From: Serripes groenlandicus
Lineage: Eukaryota; Mollusca; Bivalvia; Cardiida; Cardiidae
Reading direction: 5' to 3'
DNA: 64,000 nucleotides
NCBI GenBank assembly: GCA_031761405.1
Contig: JASEVX010000010.1
Coordinates: 9,872,724-9,936,723, forward strand
In this document: in pieces, positions 11,350 through 21,831 of the stretch
Numbering within the stretch: the stretch's first letter is position 1
Layout of the letters: every line of letters starts with the position of its first letter
Position numbers and translations under genes: made by a program
Notes under the pieces: model-generated
The model's database searches: none
What the model saw: the letters and a program-made list of their open reading frames with translations, nothing else
Told to the model about the DNA's origin: nothing

Positions 11350-12160
11350 ACCAATTCCATATTTGTCCTTTGCTGTTTATTTGTTTTACATGGAAAAGTT
11401 TAAGTATTGTATGTGGAATTTATGCAAACTAAGTTTAAAACGAGGTGATGCTTTATAGCAGTTTATAACTTGGGTACTTTCATCCATAAAACTATTGTAA
11501 TATCGAATACTACCAATATAAAGTCATAAAGAAATTATCGCATAAAGCACTTTTTGGGAGTATCAAAATCCCATTACATAAATATTATATGACACTACTA
11601 GTTTGGTTTCCACCTTTGTAACAACGCGGAAACCAAACAATGAAAATGACCTCACGCCAGCGGTTTGACGTTATAATGTTAGTCTCTTTGGCGCAAAAAA
11701 CAGGCAATTGCATGTACATTTTTTCGAAATACGCCTCATAAATCACTTTTAGGGATAATTACATTATCTCATTCGTTTTTTTAATTTATTATCACTTTTA
11801 TTAAACTCATTAACTAAGCTGAATATGTCGCTCACAAAGGCTCGCGTCATATCATCTTAGTAAACTCATGAAATATCCTCTATTTACAATATTAAACATA
11901 TTTATTTATAATATTTGTAACGCGATTTTTTTTTGCCATTTTACAGCAAAGGGGTGGGGCTTTTGGGGATATTTTGTCTTTGCATTAACAAATATTTGAT
12001 TACCTTTGTTTTACACTTTCACGATTAAGATAAAGATACTTAGAGAAGGGGAAAACAAGTAATGATGTAAGGGAGGTAAGCTAAAGTTGCAATATAAATT
12101 ATTCTGTCAAGAGTTCTTTCCCTTGTAACTCTCTTTTTTTGTAACTGATGACATGTTCAG
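11350..12160. other. Unassigned AT-rich DNA
   Basis: No coding, RNA or clear repeat feature is recognised. Confidence 0.5.
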
Positions 12161-12414
12161 ATGTCGAGGGCTTGGCTTGAAATGGTTGTAACTAAAAACA
12201 TTTTTTGAAAACTCTGGTTTAGAGGCAATTTTGACCCCTTTGTAAACAATGCAAATTTAGGTGCCATTGCTCAGAACGAGCAATGACACCTACATTTCCA
12301 TTGTTTACCAAGGAAAATGATTTAACCCTTATAAAAGACTTTATGACAAGGTGATTAAGCTTGGTACAAAAATGCCAATTTTAGTTACAACCGTTTCACA
12401 CCGAGCCCTCGATA
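12161..12414. mobile_element. Foldback MITE, about 250 bp
   Basis: Terminal inverted repeats: left TCGAGGGCTTGGCTTGAAAT then GGTTGTAACTAAAA, right TTTTAGTTACAACCGTTTCA then CACCGAGCCCTCGA. The interior has a second nested hairpin from GTAAACAATG to CATTGTTTAC with GCTCAGAACGAGC at the tip. That tip resembles the family A central loop. Confidence 0.75.
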
Positions 12415-12675
12415 TATATTTAATTATATATTGTTATAATAGTGGACAGAGTCCATGTCATAAAGGAGAAGATGATCGGACTCGGTCCTCTGTCGCTCAT
12501 ACACACAACTTTAAATAGTTCCCAGAAGGAGACGCCTTTTGATGAACCTGCAGCAGATGACTTGTTAAAACATTAAGAGGAAATTAAATATTGCTCCATT
12601 TTGCCAAATTGTTGTCAACTCTATTTAGTATACCTTCATTTACAGAAATTGTCTACATTTTTCTTTGATTTTTGG

Positions 12676-13445
12676 CCGGATTGCTCTAGCAATTCCGGTC
12701 TATAGATTGGCGATGTCCGTCCGTACTGGTGTTCTCCTAAAGCCCACCCACCACCCTTAGTACTTGTGGGGTGTGGTGTTCTCCTAAAGCCCACCCACCA
12801 CCCTTAGTACTTGTGGGGTGTGGTGTTCTCCTAAAGCCCACCCACCACCCTTAGTACTTGTGGGGTGTGGTGTTCTCCTAAAGCACACCCACCACCCTTA
12901 GTACTTGTGGGGTGTGGTGTTCTCCTAAAGCCCACCCACCACCCTTAGTACTTGTGGGGTGTGGTGTTCTCCTAAAGCACACCCACCACCCTTAGTACTT
13001 GTGGGGTGTGGTGTTCTCCTAAAGCCCACCCACCACCCTTAGTACTTGTGGGGTGTGGTGTTCTCCTAAAGCCCACCCACCACCCTTAGTACTTGTGGGG
13101 TGTGGTGTTCTCCTAAAGCCCACCCACCACCCTTAGTACTTGTGGGGTGTGGTGTTCTCCTAAAGCACACCCACCACCCTTAGTACTTGTGGGGTGTGGT
13201 GTTCTCCTAAAGCCCACCTACTACCCTTATAAAGACACTTAGATAAATAGGTTTTTTTTTATTCTTTATAACGGGTATCTCATTTGCATATTAATGTTAT
13301 TCATTCCGTAAAAGGGGGTTAATTACGAAATGAAAAGCATATTTGTTGGGTACAACCCACACGTTCGAAACAAAAGAAATAACCCAACAAATACACTATA
13401 CGGGTACGTCCGTCCGTCTGTCCGTCTGTCTGTCCGTCAACATTT
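12676..13445 (-). mobile_element. Tandem-core element with terminal hairpin
   Basis: A hairpin (CCGGATTGCT/AGCAATTCCGG, 12676-12698) is followed by GTCCGTCCGTAC, a 47-bp tandem array (12728-13230) and, near 13400, a second GTCCGTCCGTCTGTCCGTCT microsatellite. Tandem core plus tetranucleotide microsatellite plus end hairpin is the architecture described for bivalve pearl/Helentron-type non-autonomous elements. The assignment is inference. Confidence 0.45.
12728..13230. repeat. 47-bp tandem array (about 10.5 near-identical units)
   Basis: The unit is GGTGTTCTCCTAAAGCCCAC, then CCACCACCCTTAGTACTTGT, then GGGGTGT. The units differ mainly at one site (CCCACC versus CACACC), so amplification or homogenisation is recent. 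The last unit is diverged. Confidence 0.95.
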
Positions 13446-13449
13446 TGGT

Positions 13450-14093
13450 TAAAGTTTCAGGTTGAGGCAACATCTCAGCACTGGTTACAAACTTGAAACT
13501 TTACCTGGAGGTAACCAGTAACAAGTTCTTTTGATTTCTATGGTTACTTTGACCTTGACATTGGTTTGTCGATTTTCAAGGTTTTTTTCCGTCCTTACCG
13601 TCTTCAGCGGTTTCTTGTTTCAAAGTGGTTAGGCAATCTCAATATATTTAGACAAAACGCTTCTCTGTAGGTCCTACGTATAAACACGAGCCAGCGAAGT
13701 TCAGGTCTGATCTTAATGAGGTTGCCCCAGATGTGTTGTATGTGGGAAAGGGTTAAGCCGATATCATCTTTATGGAATGTACATAATAATCGTCTCCGTG
13801 TCGAAGTGGAGGGGCATATTTGGATTCGATTCCCTGTCATTTATAACACACCTTTTAAAATGTAACTCATTGACATTCATGGCTAAAGGGTATAAGCATT
13901 ACGAATGGTGGTAGCGGCATCAAGTAAAAACCTTTCTGCAGTATTTGAATTTAACACTTGAATTGCAAAGGTGTAACACAACTTTGTTGAAAACCGCTTT
14001 AACTACTTTTCGTACAAAAAAGTAATTGTGAAAGAACTCTCAATGGATGACTGAACGAGTAAATGTGTATTTTCTTTAAACTTTTGTTTTAAT
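13450..14093. other. Unassigned DNA with a family A end fragment
   Basis: Only the family A-like right end TGTATGTGGGAAAGGGTTAA (about 13737-13756) is recognised. Nothing else is supported. Confidence 0.4.
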
Positions 14094-14129
14094 CAGGGAC
14101 ACTATATTGCATGTAATATAGTGTCCCTG
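14094..14129. repeat. Perfect 15-bp stem hairpin
   Basis: CAGGGACACTATATT and AATATAGTGTCCCTG are perfect reverse complements around a 6-base loop (GCATGT). It is not part of a recognised family in the window. It could be a small foldback remnant; a terminator role is not expected in an animal genome. Confidence 0.85.
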
Positions 14130-14610
14130 TTTTAACTTTATAGTATCTGGGAAATAATGAAGATAAAACCTAAGCCACACGATTGTTATTTTGAAACATG
14201 TTAAACATTAATGTGAGAAAAGGGAAATCAACGCACAATAAGCACTTCTTTTGTATTTTTTCTAGGTACAGTCTCGAAATGAGTATCGATTTTTTTTCCT
14301 TTTCCATCAATGTGTTCAACTCTGTATCTGAATCAACAATCATTTCTCCTGTCTTTTTGTTTAATGCGGTTAAAAAGATATTAGCTACAGAGGCTATAAA
14401 TCTCGCCTGTGTCAGGGAAAGTGGTCTTAACAACTAACTGCAGCCTTTGTACAGACAATGGACCATGACTCACACGTATCAACGGGCCCATTTTAACCCC
14501 CATACCCGATGCAGAAGACTTAAGACACAGCTGTGGCAGATCCTGATGACGTTTTAAAACATTTCGGAAAAACAAATCTACTCGCCCGAAATGTTTTTAA
14601 TGCTAAATTT

Positions 14611-14840
14611 TTTATTGGGATTTGATTTAACGTTGTGTTCAACATTTTTCAGTCATATCACGGCGGCCACTCCACCTACTCATGCGTTACCTGGCGTTCT
14701 CATACACGTACTGAACACAACAGACTTCCAGAACAAATGGCTACTTTTCCATATATACAGTTAGTTCATTGGTGGAAGACGAATGACGCTTGTCACTGTG
14801 ACTTCGGGAGGAATGTTGGGATTCGAATTCACAACCCTTG
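14611..14840 (-). mobile_element. tRNA-derived SINE (minus orientation)
   Basis: It shares GGATTTGATTTAACG, ATCACGGCGGCCACTCCACC, GGCTACTTTTCCATATA, GTGGAAGACGAATGACGC and GGGATTCGAATTCACAACCC with the 6522 copy. The box B-like end lies at the right. Confidence 0.7.
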
Positions 14841-14898
14841 GATTAACTGCGCGCTACGCTACAGACTGACTGCTACCGGGGATCGGACTCTGAATAAA

Positions 14899-15771
14899 AA
14901 CAAGATGTGTTTGTGAAACACTGATGCCCCCGAATGGCAACATCTAGGTCAAAGGTCAAGGTCGCAAGGTCAAAAATGTTGGTACTGACAGGCAGGTCAT
15001 GTCACAAGGAATACACATGTGAAATAGGTAGCCGTACCTGTTATGGTTCACAATAAGTGGTCAAGGTTAAAGTTTCTTTCGAGAATGGCAACATCTAGGT
15101 CAAAGGTCAAGGTCGCAAGGTCAAACATTTTGGTACTGACAGAAAGGTCATATCACAAGGAATACACATGTGAAATATGGTAGCCGTACCTGTTATGGTT
15201 CAAAAGTAGTGGTCAAGGTTAAAGTTTTTTTCCGAGAATGGCAACATCTAGGTCAAAGGTCAAGGTCGCAAGGTCAAAAATGTTGGTACTGACAGAAAGG
15301 TAATGTCACAAGGAATACACATGTGAAATATGGTAGTCGTACCTGTTATGGTTCAAAAGTAGTGGTCAAGGTTAAAGTTTTTTTCGAGAATGGCACCATC
15401 TAGGTCAAAGGTCAAGGTTGCAAGGTCAAAGATTTTGGTACTGACAGAAAGGTCATGTCACAAGGAATACACATGTGAAATATGGTAGCCGTACCTGTTA
15501 TGGTTCAAAAGTAGTGGTCAAGGTTAAAGTCTTTTTCGAGAATGGCAACATCTAGGTCAAAGGTCAAGGTCGCAAGGTCAAAAACTTTGGTACTGACAGA
15601 AAGGTCATGTCACAAGGAATACACATGTGAAATATGGTAGCCGTACCTGTTATGGTTCAAAAGTAGTGGTCAAGGTTAACGTTTTTTTCGACAGACTGAC
15701 AGACAGACAGACAGACAGACAGACAGGCCAACAACTAGATACCCACCGAATCGGTGATTCCGGGGGCATAA
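14899..15771 (+). mobile_element. Pearl-like element: 150-bp tandem core, (ACAG)n and end hairpin
   Basis: The left flank AACAAGATGTGTTTGTGAAA and a CCCCCG block lead into five roughly 150-bp units (starts near 14937, 15083, 15235, 15387, 15538; unit marker GGCAACATCTAGGTCAAAGG). These are followed by (ACAG)n at about 15692-15725, a CACCGA/TCGGTG hairpin and CGGGGGCAT. The layout matches bivalve pearl/Helentron-derived elements. The family name is inference. An open frame over the last unit is incidental. Confidence 0.6.
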
Positions 15772-15778
15772 GAACTCA

Positions 15779-16006
15779 CATGAGCCGTCCCGCGAGAAAC
15801 ACCAATAGTATGCGCAGACTGATCCGGGCCGACACAATCCGTCTCAGGGGGATAGAGTTATAGAGTTATGATTCCTGAAACAGAACAAATCCACAAAAAA
15901 CGAAAAGTGTCTAACCGGGTAAGACTGCGCGGCATGCTTATGCTGATCCGGGTCGATACATTACGCAGAGTCCGTAATGTTGGTTTTCTCGCGGGACGGC
16001 TCATAT
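15779..16006. mobile_element. Family D palindromic element, full length
   Basis: CATGAGCCGTCCCGCGAGAA at left and TTCTCGCGGGACGGCTCATA at right form clear terminal inverted repeats. The inner parts are CAGACTGATCCGGGCCGACA and the opposing GCTGATCCGGGTCGATACAT. Confidence 0.85.
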
Positions 16007-16031
16007 TTCCGATGTTTCAAAAATGCTTTCA

Positions 16032-16316
16032 ACCGCCTCGGTGTTGAACAGTTAGAGCGTCCGACTCGGATGGCCGAGGTATCTGGCTCGATCCCCGGTC
16101 GGGTCATACCAGATACTTTAAAACGTGTAGATATGGCTGCCCTCCTTGGCGTTTAGGGTTGCGGGGTTAGCATCACCATCGAGTGGCTGGTTTCAGGATA
16201 AATAGACCAGTCAGTACTGGTAACCAACCCAGGAAAAGCCGTGATATAACTGAAAAAAGTATTGAAAGCGGCATAAAACACACCAAAAAAATCAATCAAT
16301 CAATCAATCGATCAAA
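16032..16316 (+). mobile_element. tRNA-derived SINE
   Basis: The head has AGTTAGAGCGTCCGACTCGG and CTGGCTCGATCCCCGGTCGG. The body has CAGGATAAATAGACCAGTC and AAAGCCGTGATATAACTGAA. The tail is (AATC)n. It is the same family as 7479 and 10291. Confidence 0.8.
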
Positions 16317-16612
16317 TGCTTTCAAATCAGCTGACTCTGAAAAAATATCAGCAGTTAAACGGGTGAACACAAACAATATTTATTTTTGAAGTAAGGCGGA
16401 CAAGGACGGCTTTGACGTAACTGTGAGCCTGTGTATTCGCTGACCGCCTTTGACACACTGGATGACATTGGTCCGGCTCAATGTTTTTAAAATGGAAATA
16501 AAAATGTTCTGAAAATGTAGGTAGATTTATGGATTAGAGTTGAAAACATCATGTGGCATGAAAGGGAAATTGATCATTATGAGCCATTTCTACGTTTGAC
16601 ACAATGCTTTAA

Positions 16613-16842
16613 TTAACCCTTTCCCTTATATAGACGCTTTCTGACGACTCTGCAGCAGACGGCTTTTTGGAAGCATAGTGACAAAAGAAGAAATTGCTCA
16701 AAACGAGAAATTCCTACTTTTGCCACAATGTTTTCCACTTTTAGTCATAGGTTATCCATTCAGTTATAGAGATTTTCTATTTTTTGACAAAATATGTTCA
16801 AAGTCGTCTGCTGCAGAATTGTCGTATGAGGGCAAGGGTTAA
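16613..16842 (+). mobile_element. Family A MITE, well preserved
   Basis: TTAACCCTTTCCCTTATA to TATGAGGGCAAGGGTTAA. It has all inner arms and a central GCTCAAAACGAGA palindrome with one stem change. Preceding DNA (16535-16612) holds a fragment of another copy, and a GGAGAGGGTTAA end follows near 16878. Confidence 0.9.
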
Positions 16843-16944
16843 AAGGTCAGAAAGCGTGTGTAAGAAGGAGAGGGTTAACGTATATACTATTGAAAGTTTC
16901 TCGTGTATTTGTTTAAAGTATCCAGAAGTATTATGCAATTGTTC

Positions 16945-17161
16945 TTAACTATTTCGCACATACATACAAGAAATCTTCAGCAGACGACTTTGAAAAACAT
17001 ATAGGGCAATATTTAAAAAATCTCTGTAAATGAAAGTATGATAATTGAATAGATTTGAAAACATTATGGTAAAAGGAGCAATTTCTTATTTTGCCAAAAC
17101 GTTTTCAAAAATGATCTGCTGTTGAGGCGTCAGATAGCGTCTGTAAGTGGGAAAGGGTTAA
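16945..17161 (-). mobile_element. Family A MITE
   Basis: TTAACTATTTCGCACATACA at left, GTGGGAAAGGGTTAA at right. The left half of the central palindrome is partly lost. Confidence 0.8.
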
Positions 17162-17216
17162 ATATGAAATTTCGCTCCAAGAACATTGTTGATAATATTG
17201 TTAAGCTTTTGAACAC

Positions 17217-17610
17217 TTTATATGATTAAAACTCTTGAATTATCGAATTTTCGACCACTTGGTGTTTATCAAGATTAAAATAAATACAACAGACATTTAC
17301 GTGCAGTCCATCGTTGTTTCGAAGAGATCAAGTTGTCGATTGACATCTTGAGAAGGAGTAATATGTAAACACTTTGTATATTATGTCTTCCAAAGGGAAG
17401 AAAGTCAGTAAAACACTTTATATGATTAAAACTCTTTAATTATTGAATTGTCGACCACTTGGTCTTTATCAAGATTAAATAAATACAACAGAAATTTTTA
17501 TGCAGTCCATCTTTGTTTCAAAGATCGAAAATTCGATAATTAAAGAGTTTTAATCATATAAGTGTTTTACTGACTTTCTTCCCTTTGGAAGACATAATAT
17601 ACAAAATGTT
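17217..17610. repeat. Long inverted repeat with a direct duplicate
   Basis: An arm at 17369-17456 (TTGTATATTATGTCTTCCAA, GGGAAGAAAGTCAGTAAAAC) is the near-perfect reverse complement of 17524-17610, around a loop of about 70 bases. The segment at about 17217-17310 is a diverged direct copy of 17412-17500 (ATATGATTAAAACTCTT, GACCACTTGGTGTTTATCAA). It is a foldback element of unknown family. Confidence 0.75.
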
Positions 17611-17651
17611 AAGCTTTTGGTTTGAAGAACGCAATTGTTCCACTGTTTGCT

Positions 17652-17877
17652 TTAATCCTTTCCCTCATATAGACGCTTTCTGACGCTTCTGCAGCAGACG
17701 GCTTTTTGAAAACATAGTAACAAAAGAAGAAATTGCACAAAACGTGCAATTTCTCCTCTTGTCACAATGTTTTCCACTTTTAGTCATAGGTCATTCAATT
17801 ATAGAGATTTTCCATTATTTTACAAAATATGTTCAAAGTCGTCTGCTGCAGAATTGTTGTATGAGGGAAAGGGTTAA
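17652..17877 (+). mobile_element. Family A MITE with alternative central stem
   Basis: The ends match the consensus. The central hairpin reads GCAC AAAAC GTGC instead of the usual GCTC/GAGC, so both sides of the stem changed together. A partial copy (CCCTTTTTCCACTGGCGAAC) follows to about 17960. Confidence 0.9.
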
Positions 17878-18130
17878 CCCTTTTTCCACTGGCGAACGCA
17901 TCTTCACCATGCAACTTTTGAAAACATTGTGGCAAAATGAAAAACTGCTCATAATAAATCCCGTTTGCAGCAGACGATTATTGTTAAACAAAAATGATTT
18001 TTATTTGCGCAAAGCCAGCCCCGTTTCCCGTATGTTTTCAACTCTATAAAATATAATATCAAATGTTTTCAGATATGACATTATTTACCGAGACGACTTT
18101 CAGCAATTCGTACCAGAAAAAAATAATTCC

Positions 18131-18349
18131 TTAACACTTTTCCAGCATACAGCAAATCCTGCAGCAGACTACTTGTAGAATCTAAAGGCAAACATATGAA
18201 AATTATCTATAAATCAAAAGAACAATTATTGGATAAAGTTGAAAGCAACGTGCAATTTAGCAATTTATCTTTTTGCCAAAAAGTCTTTAAAATTCATCTG
18301 CTGTAGAGGGGTCAGAAAGCGTCTGTAGGCCTATGTGGGAACGGGTTAA
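18131..18349 (-). mobile_element. Family A MITE
   Basis: TTAACACTTTTCCAGCATAC to ATGTGGGAACGGGTTAA, with CTGCAGCAGACTACTTGTAG on the left arm. Confidence 0.8.
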
Positions 18350-18370
18350 ATCAGTGTGAATTGAGGACCC

Positions 18371-18640
18371 ATTTGAGCCGTCCCGCGAGAAAACCAACAT
18401 TATGACCTCTGCGTAATGTTTTGATCCAGATCAGCCTGCGCAGTACGCGCAGACTGATCCGGGCCGACACATTCCGTCTCGGGGGGAATAGAGGTATAGA
18501 GTAATGATTCGTGAAACAGAAAATCAACAGGAGGCGAAAAGTGTCTATCCGGATACGCCGGCGCGGCATGCTCAGGCTGATCGGGGTCGATACTTTACGC
18601 TGATTTCACAATGTTGGTTTTCTCGCGGGACGGCTCGTAT
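18371..18640. mobile_element. Family D palindromic element, full length
   Basis: TTTGAGCCGTCCCGCGAGAA and TTCTCGCGGGACGGCTCGTA are inverted termini. The interior has CAGACTGATCCGGGCCGACA and CAGGCTGATCGGGGTCGATA. The minus-strand open frame across it is a repeat shadow. Confidence 0.85.
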
Positions 18641-18849
18641 AAGGTTAACATGCAAACAAGGTTGATGTGTGTATGTTAATCCTCATCAATATCGGGTGCA
18701 ACGAACATCATGCATAATTTATCGAAAGAATACCCCGTACCCACCTGCCAAATTCTTCAAAAGACAATTCATTAAATCATTTTGGGTATAGGAGAACTTG
18801 TTTATAAATTAATTTCTCATTTTCTAGGCGATTATTTTAAAATCAGTAC

Positions 18850-19246
18850 TGTCGTCTGATTGGTTTTGAGGTAAGATTTTGATACAGGTTGTTTTACCAA
18901 TTTGGACGAGTTTAAAATGGCAAATCAGATAACGGATACTGGAGTAAAGAACGACGACAGCAAAAACGAAAAGAGAACAAAAATGATTATTTCATGCAAT
19001 CGATCGGCTGCTATTCATGAAGTTTCCCTGCTTTTGATTGGCTGAATGGGAAGCTGGTTGTATCATGCGGATGACTCACTTGTTATCGACCGAATCATTC
19101 CGTAAAAAAATCGAGGCGAACGTCAAAATGTCGTCTGTTACTGAAAATTTAACATAATTTCTCCGCGTGTTTCTTTTTGTGTTTTTCTTTACGTCTGAAG
19201 TGTTGAAATAGATATGTGATAATTGTGTAAATTATAAAGATTAACA
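18850..19246 (+). promoter_or_regulatory. Putative promoter and 5' UTR of the LDLR-B gene
   Basis: This is MITE-free sequence directly upstream of exon 1. It has two inverted CCAAT boxes (GATTGG near 18857 and 19035), an AP-1 type TGACTCA at 19072-19078, and a ten-codon upstream ORF (19128-19157) before the main ATG. No TATA box is obvious. The transcription start is unknown, so all of this is positional inference. Confidence 0.35.
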
Positions 19247-19301
19247 ATGCTGTGGATTTTACTAATATCTGCTTTTCTGCAAGCGATTGAACACGCTGAA
19301 G
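19247..19301 (+). CDS. LDLR class B repeat protein, exon 1 (signal peptide)
   Basis: The exon starts at an ATG in context TTAACAATGC. It encodes 18 residues plus one base: MLWILLISAFLQAIEHAE, a short hydrophobic core typical of a cleaved secretory signal peptide. It ends at a consensus donor (G|GTGAGT, 19302). Exon phase is 1, which fits exon 2 exactly. The upstream region is free of repeats and carries promoter-like words. The start could be further upstream if another ATG is used, but a stop-terminated upstream ORF lies in between. The assignment as first coding exon rests on the signal peptide, the donor and phase agreement with two downstream exons. The protein is probably secreted or a type I membrane protein. 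Confidence 0.75.
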
Positions 19302-19348
19302 GTGAGTCTTTTCAAATGTTAAAAACATGGAAATTCTGTTAGGACCAT

Positions 19349-19561
19349 TTAACTCTTTACCTGATAAAAACGATTTTGAAACATTTGCTGCTGACGACTT
19401 TGAAAACACAGTGAGAAAAAGAGAAATTGCTTTAAATGAGCAATTTCTCCTCTTGCCACAATGTTTCCACTTTTAGTCATAGGTTATCCATTTAATTATA
19501 GAGATTTTCCCTACGTTCAAAGTCGTCTGCCGGAGAATTGTCATAGGAGGGAAAGGGTTAA
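19349..19561 (+). mobile_element. Family A MITE in intron 1
   Basis: TTAACTCTTTACCTGATA to AGGAGGGAAAGGGTTAA, 47 bases downstream of the exon 1 donor. The central stem is GAAATTGCTTTAAATGAGCA, partly decayed. Confidence 0.8.
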
Positions 19562-19997
19562 AAGAAGACATGTGTACTATTCAGAGCATAATATTATTTG
19601 AAAGAAGTTGTCTAATTTTTAATAATACTGGGCTAATAAATCTTACAGACACATTTTAATGCATAATTTTAGGCCCATTCAGAAGATTACTTTTGAATAC
19701 ATATTGCCAAAGGAAAAAAATACTCATAATGAGCAATTTGGCCATTTCCACAATGTTTTCAACTCAGTTGAATAATTATAATTTCCTATATAGATATGGT
19801 TTATATTTCCCTTGATCAAAATAAAAAATCGCATTCCTTGTACAGAAACCTGGACTTTCTTGTGAGAAGATCATCATTGTGGACTCTACCTAAGCATGCC
19901 ACACAGGCCTACCTCCTTTGGATTTTGGGGCATTTTGAGAAAAAATGTATTATATAAGGCACATGCCTACAGTGCCTAAAGGGAGCTACGCCCCTGG

Positions 19998-20203
19998 AAG
20001 GGTTTACAATAAAACTGCAGCAGACAGTTTTGAAAACATTAAGTCAAAATTATGCAAACTCTCCATAAATAAAAGAACAACTATTGAATAAAGTTGAAAA
20101 CATTGCGGCAATTAAAGGAGAAATTGCTCATTATGTCACAATGTTTTCAAATGTCGTCTGCTGCAGAGGACTCATAGAGCATCTATATGTGGGAAAGCGT
20201 TAA
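19998..20203 (-). mobile_element. Family A MITE in intron 1
   Basis: The left end is degenerate (GGGTTTACAATAAAACTGCA). The right side is GTCGTCTGCTGCAGAGGACT, ending GGGAAAGCGTTAA. Confidence 0.7.
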
Positions 20204-20257
20204 GAATAGAAGTAGGTTCCAACCATTCCACCATCCTTGATAAAACTATAGAAGCAA

Positions 20258-20493
20258 TTAACCCTTTCCCTCATATAGACGCTTTCTGACATCTCTGCAG
20301 CAGACAGCTTTTTGAAAACATAGTGACAAAAGAAGAAATTGCTCAAAATGAGCAATTTCTCCTTTTGCCACAATGTTTTCCACTTTCAGTTATAGATTAA
20401 TTTTGTCCATTCAATTATAGAGATTTTCTATTTTTTGACAAAATATGTTCAAAGTCGTCTGCTGCAGAATTGTCATATGAGGGAAACGGTTAA
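20258..20493 (+). mobile_element. Family A MITE in intron 1, well preserved
   Basis: TTAACCCTTTCCCTCATATA to ATGAGGGAAACGGTTAA, with an intact GCTCAAAATGAGC central hairpin. Confidence 0.9.
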
Positions 20494-20695
20494 GCAATAC
20501 AGTACATCTGAACTACTACTGTGGACAGTGCACTCATGGTTGAGACGATTCTAATGAGTACCAACAACATACGTTTTGGTTGAATCACAAGAGAAACATA
20601 TGTGATAAAAGACTGCAATTTACTCCTCTTTATCTAGACAGAAGTCCTCTGCATAAAAATATGATATCAGGGCAAAAAGGTTAATTATACACCAA

Positions 20696-20925
20696 TCAAC
20701 CCTTTCCCTCATACGATAATTCTCCAGCAGACGACTTTGAACGTATTTTGTCTAAACATAGAAAATCTCCATAATTAAATGGATAACCTATGACAAAAAG
20801 TGGAAAACATTGTGGCAAAAGGAGAAATTGCACGTTTTGTGCAATTTCTTCTTTTGTCACTATGTTTTCAAAAAGCCATCTGCTGCAGAGGCGTCAGAAA
20901 GCGTCTATATGAGCTAAAGGGTTAA
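20696..20925 (-). mobile_element. Family A MITE in intron 1 flanked by a 19-bp direct repeat
   Basis: A near-consensus element with central GCAC GTTTT GTGC. It is preceded by TTAATTATACACCAATCAA (20681-20699) and followed by TTAATTATACACCAATTAA from 20922. These flanks are longer than the usual TTAA. Confidence 0.9.
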
Positions 20926-20971
20926 TTATACACCAATTAAACCATGTTTTTTATATATTTTTTATCTTCAG

Positions 20972-21072
20972 GTGGGCAGCAGATCTATGTTTCTAACGGA
21001 ACACATGTGTTGAGCTACTCCCGGGACGGGGGAGCTCGTGGCAACAATGCAGTGAATGCGGTGCTCGGCAAG
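20972..21072 (+). CDS. LDLR class B repeat protein, exon 2
   Basis: The acceptor TTTTTTATCTTCAG ends at 20971 and a GTAACT donor follows at 21073. With the leftover G of exon 1 the frame reads without stops for 33 full codons, starting GQQIYVSNGTHVLSYSRDGG and ending VLGK, and closes in phase 0. The sequence looks like the first strand of a YWTD-type propeller blade: a 'lyvsng.hv..ys.dg' pattern followed by a polar linker. It sits between two introns loaded with family A MITEs (4 in intron 1, about 10 in intron 2). GC content and codon choice differ clearly from the AT-rich surroundings. A minus-strand frame crossing it is a shadow. Confidence 0.75.
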
Positions 21073-21224
21073 GTAACTCATGCATAATGTAATTATATCA
21101 CATTCCTTTGACTCAAGATTGCATCCTTCATGAGTCAAATCTTCGTGTAAAATACAAAATGACTTTGCAATGCTCAAGAAAGACTGGACGTTTATCACTT
21201 GATTAAAAGTCTTTATACCAGTAA

Positions 21225-21383
21225 TAAGCCCTTTCCCATATGTAAGCCACCTTGACACATCCACAGCAAATGTTATTTACTCAATAATAAATTATACTTT
21301 CATTTACTGAGATTTTCCATAATTCTGTCCAGATATTTTCAAGGTCGTCTGCTGCAGATTTGGTGCATGTGGGAAAGGGTTAA
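21225..21383 (+). mobile_element. Family A MITE, shortened, in intron 2
   Basis: AAGCCCTTTCCCATATG to GTGGGAAAGGGTTAA, about 155 bp. The central palindrome is missing. It shares its right TTAA with the next element. Confidence 0.75.
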
Positions 21384-21741
21384 CACTTTCCCTCATATAG
21401 ACGCTTTCTGACATCTCTGCAGCAGATGACTTTTAGAAACATTTAAATGTTGCAAAATAAGAAATTGCTCAAAACAAGCAATTTCTCCTTTTGACACAAT
21501 GTTTTCAACTTCTTTCAGTAATATAACATTCGTTTCATAGACGTTTTATTGTTTTTTTTTAGTTATGTGCAATTTCTCCTTTTCGAAAAATATCTTTTGC
21601 AGCAGCAGCAGATTCATTCTGACGCATCAGCAGCAGACGACTTTTGAAAACATTGTGTCAAAAGGAGAAATGGCTCATCATGAGCATAGATGTTTTCAAA
21701 GTCGTGCTGCTGCAGATTTTGTTTATGTGAGAATGGGTTAA
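21380..21741 (+). mobile_element. Compound family A MITE in intron 2
   Basis: The left end TTAACACTTTCCCTCATATA has its own centre. A second inner arm set (GACGCATCAGCAGCAGACGA at about 21621, CATCATGAGC centre) shares the right end GAGAATGGGTTAA. Probably one copy was inserted into or fused with another. Confidence 0.7.
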
Positions 21742-21831
21742 CATAATATCTCAAACCTTCCGAGGTAAATGAAATAATTAATCAATTTACCCATAATTAG
21801 ATCATACTGACTGAGGTATTCTATGAAGGAG

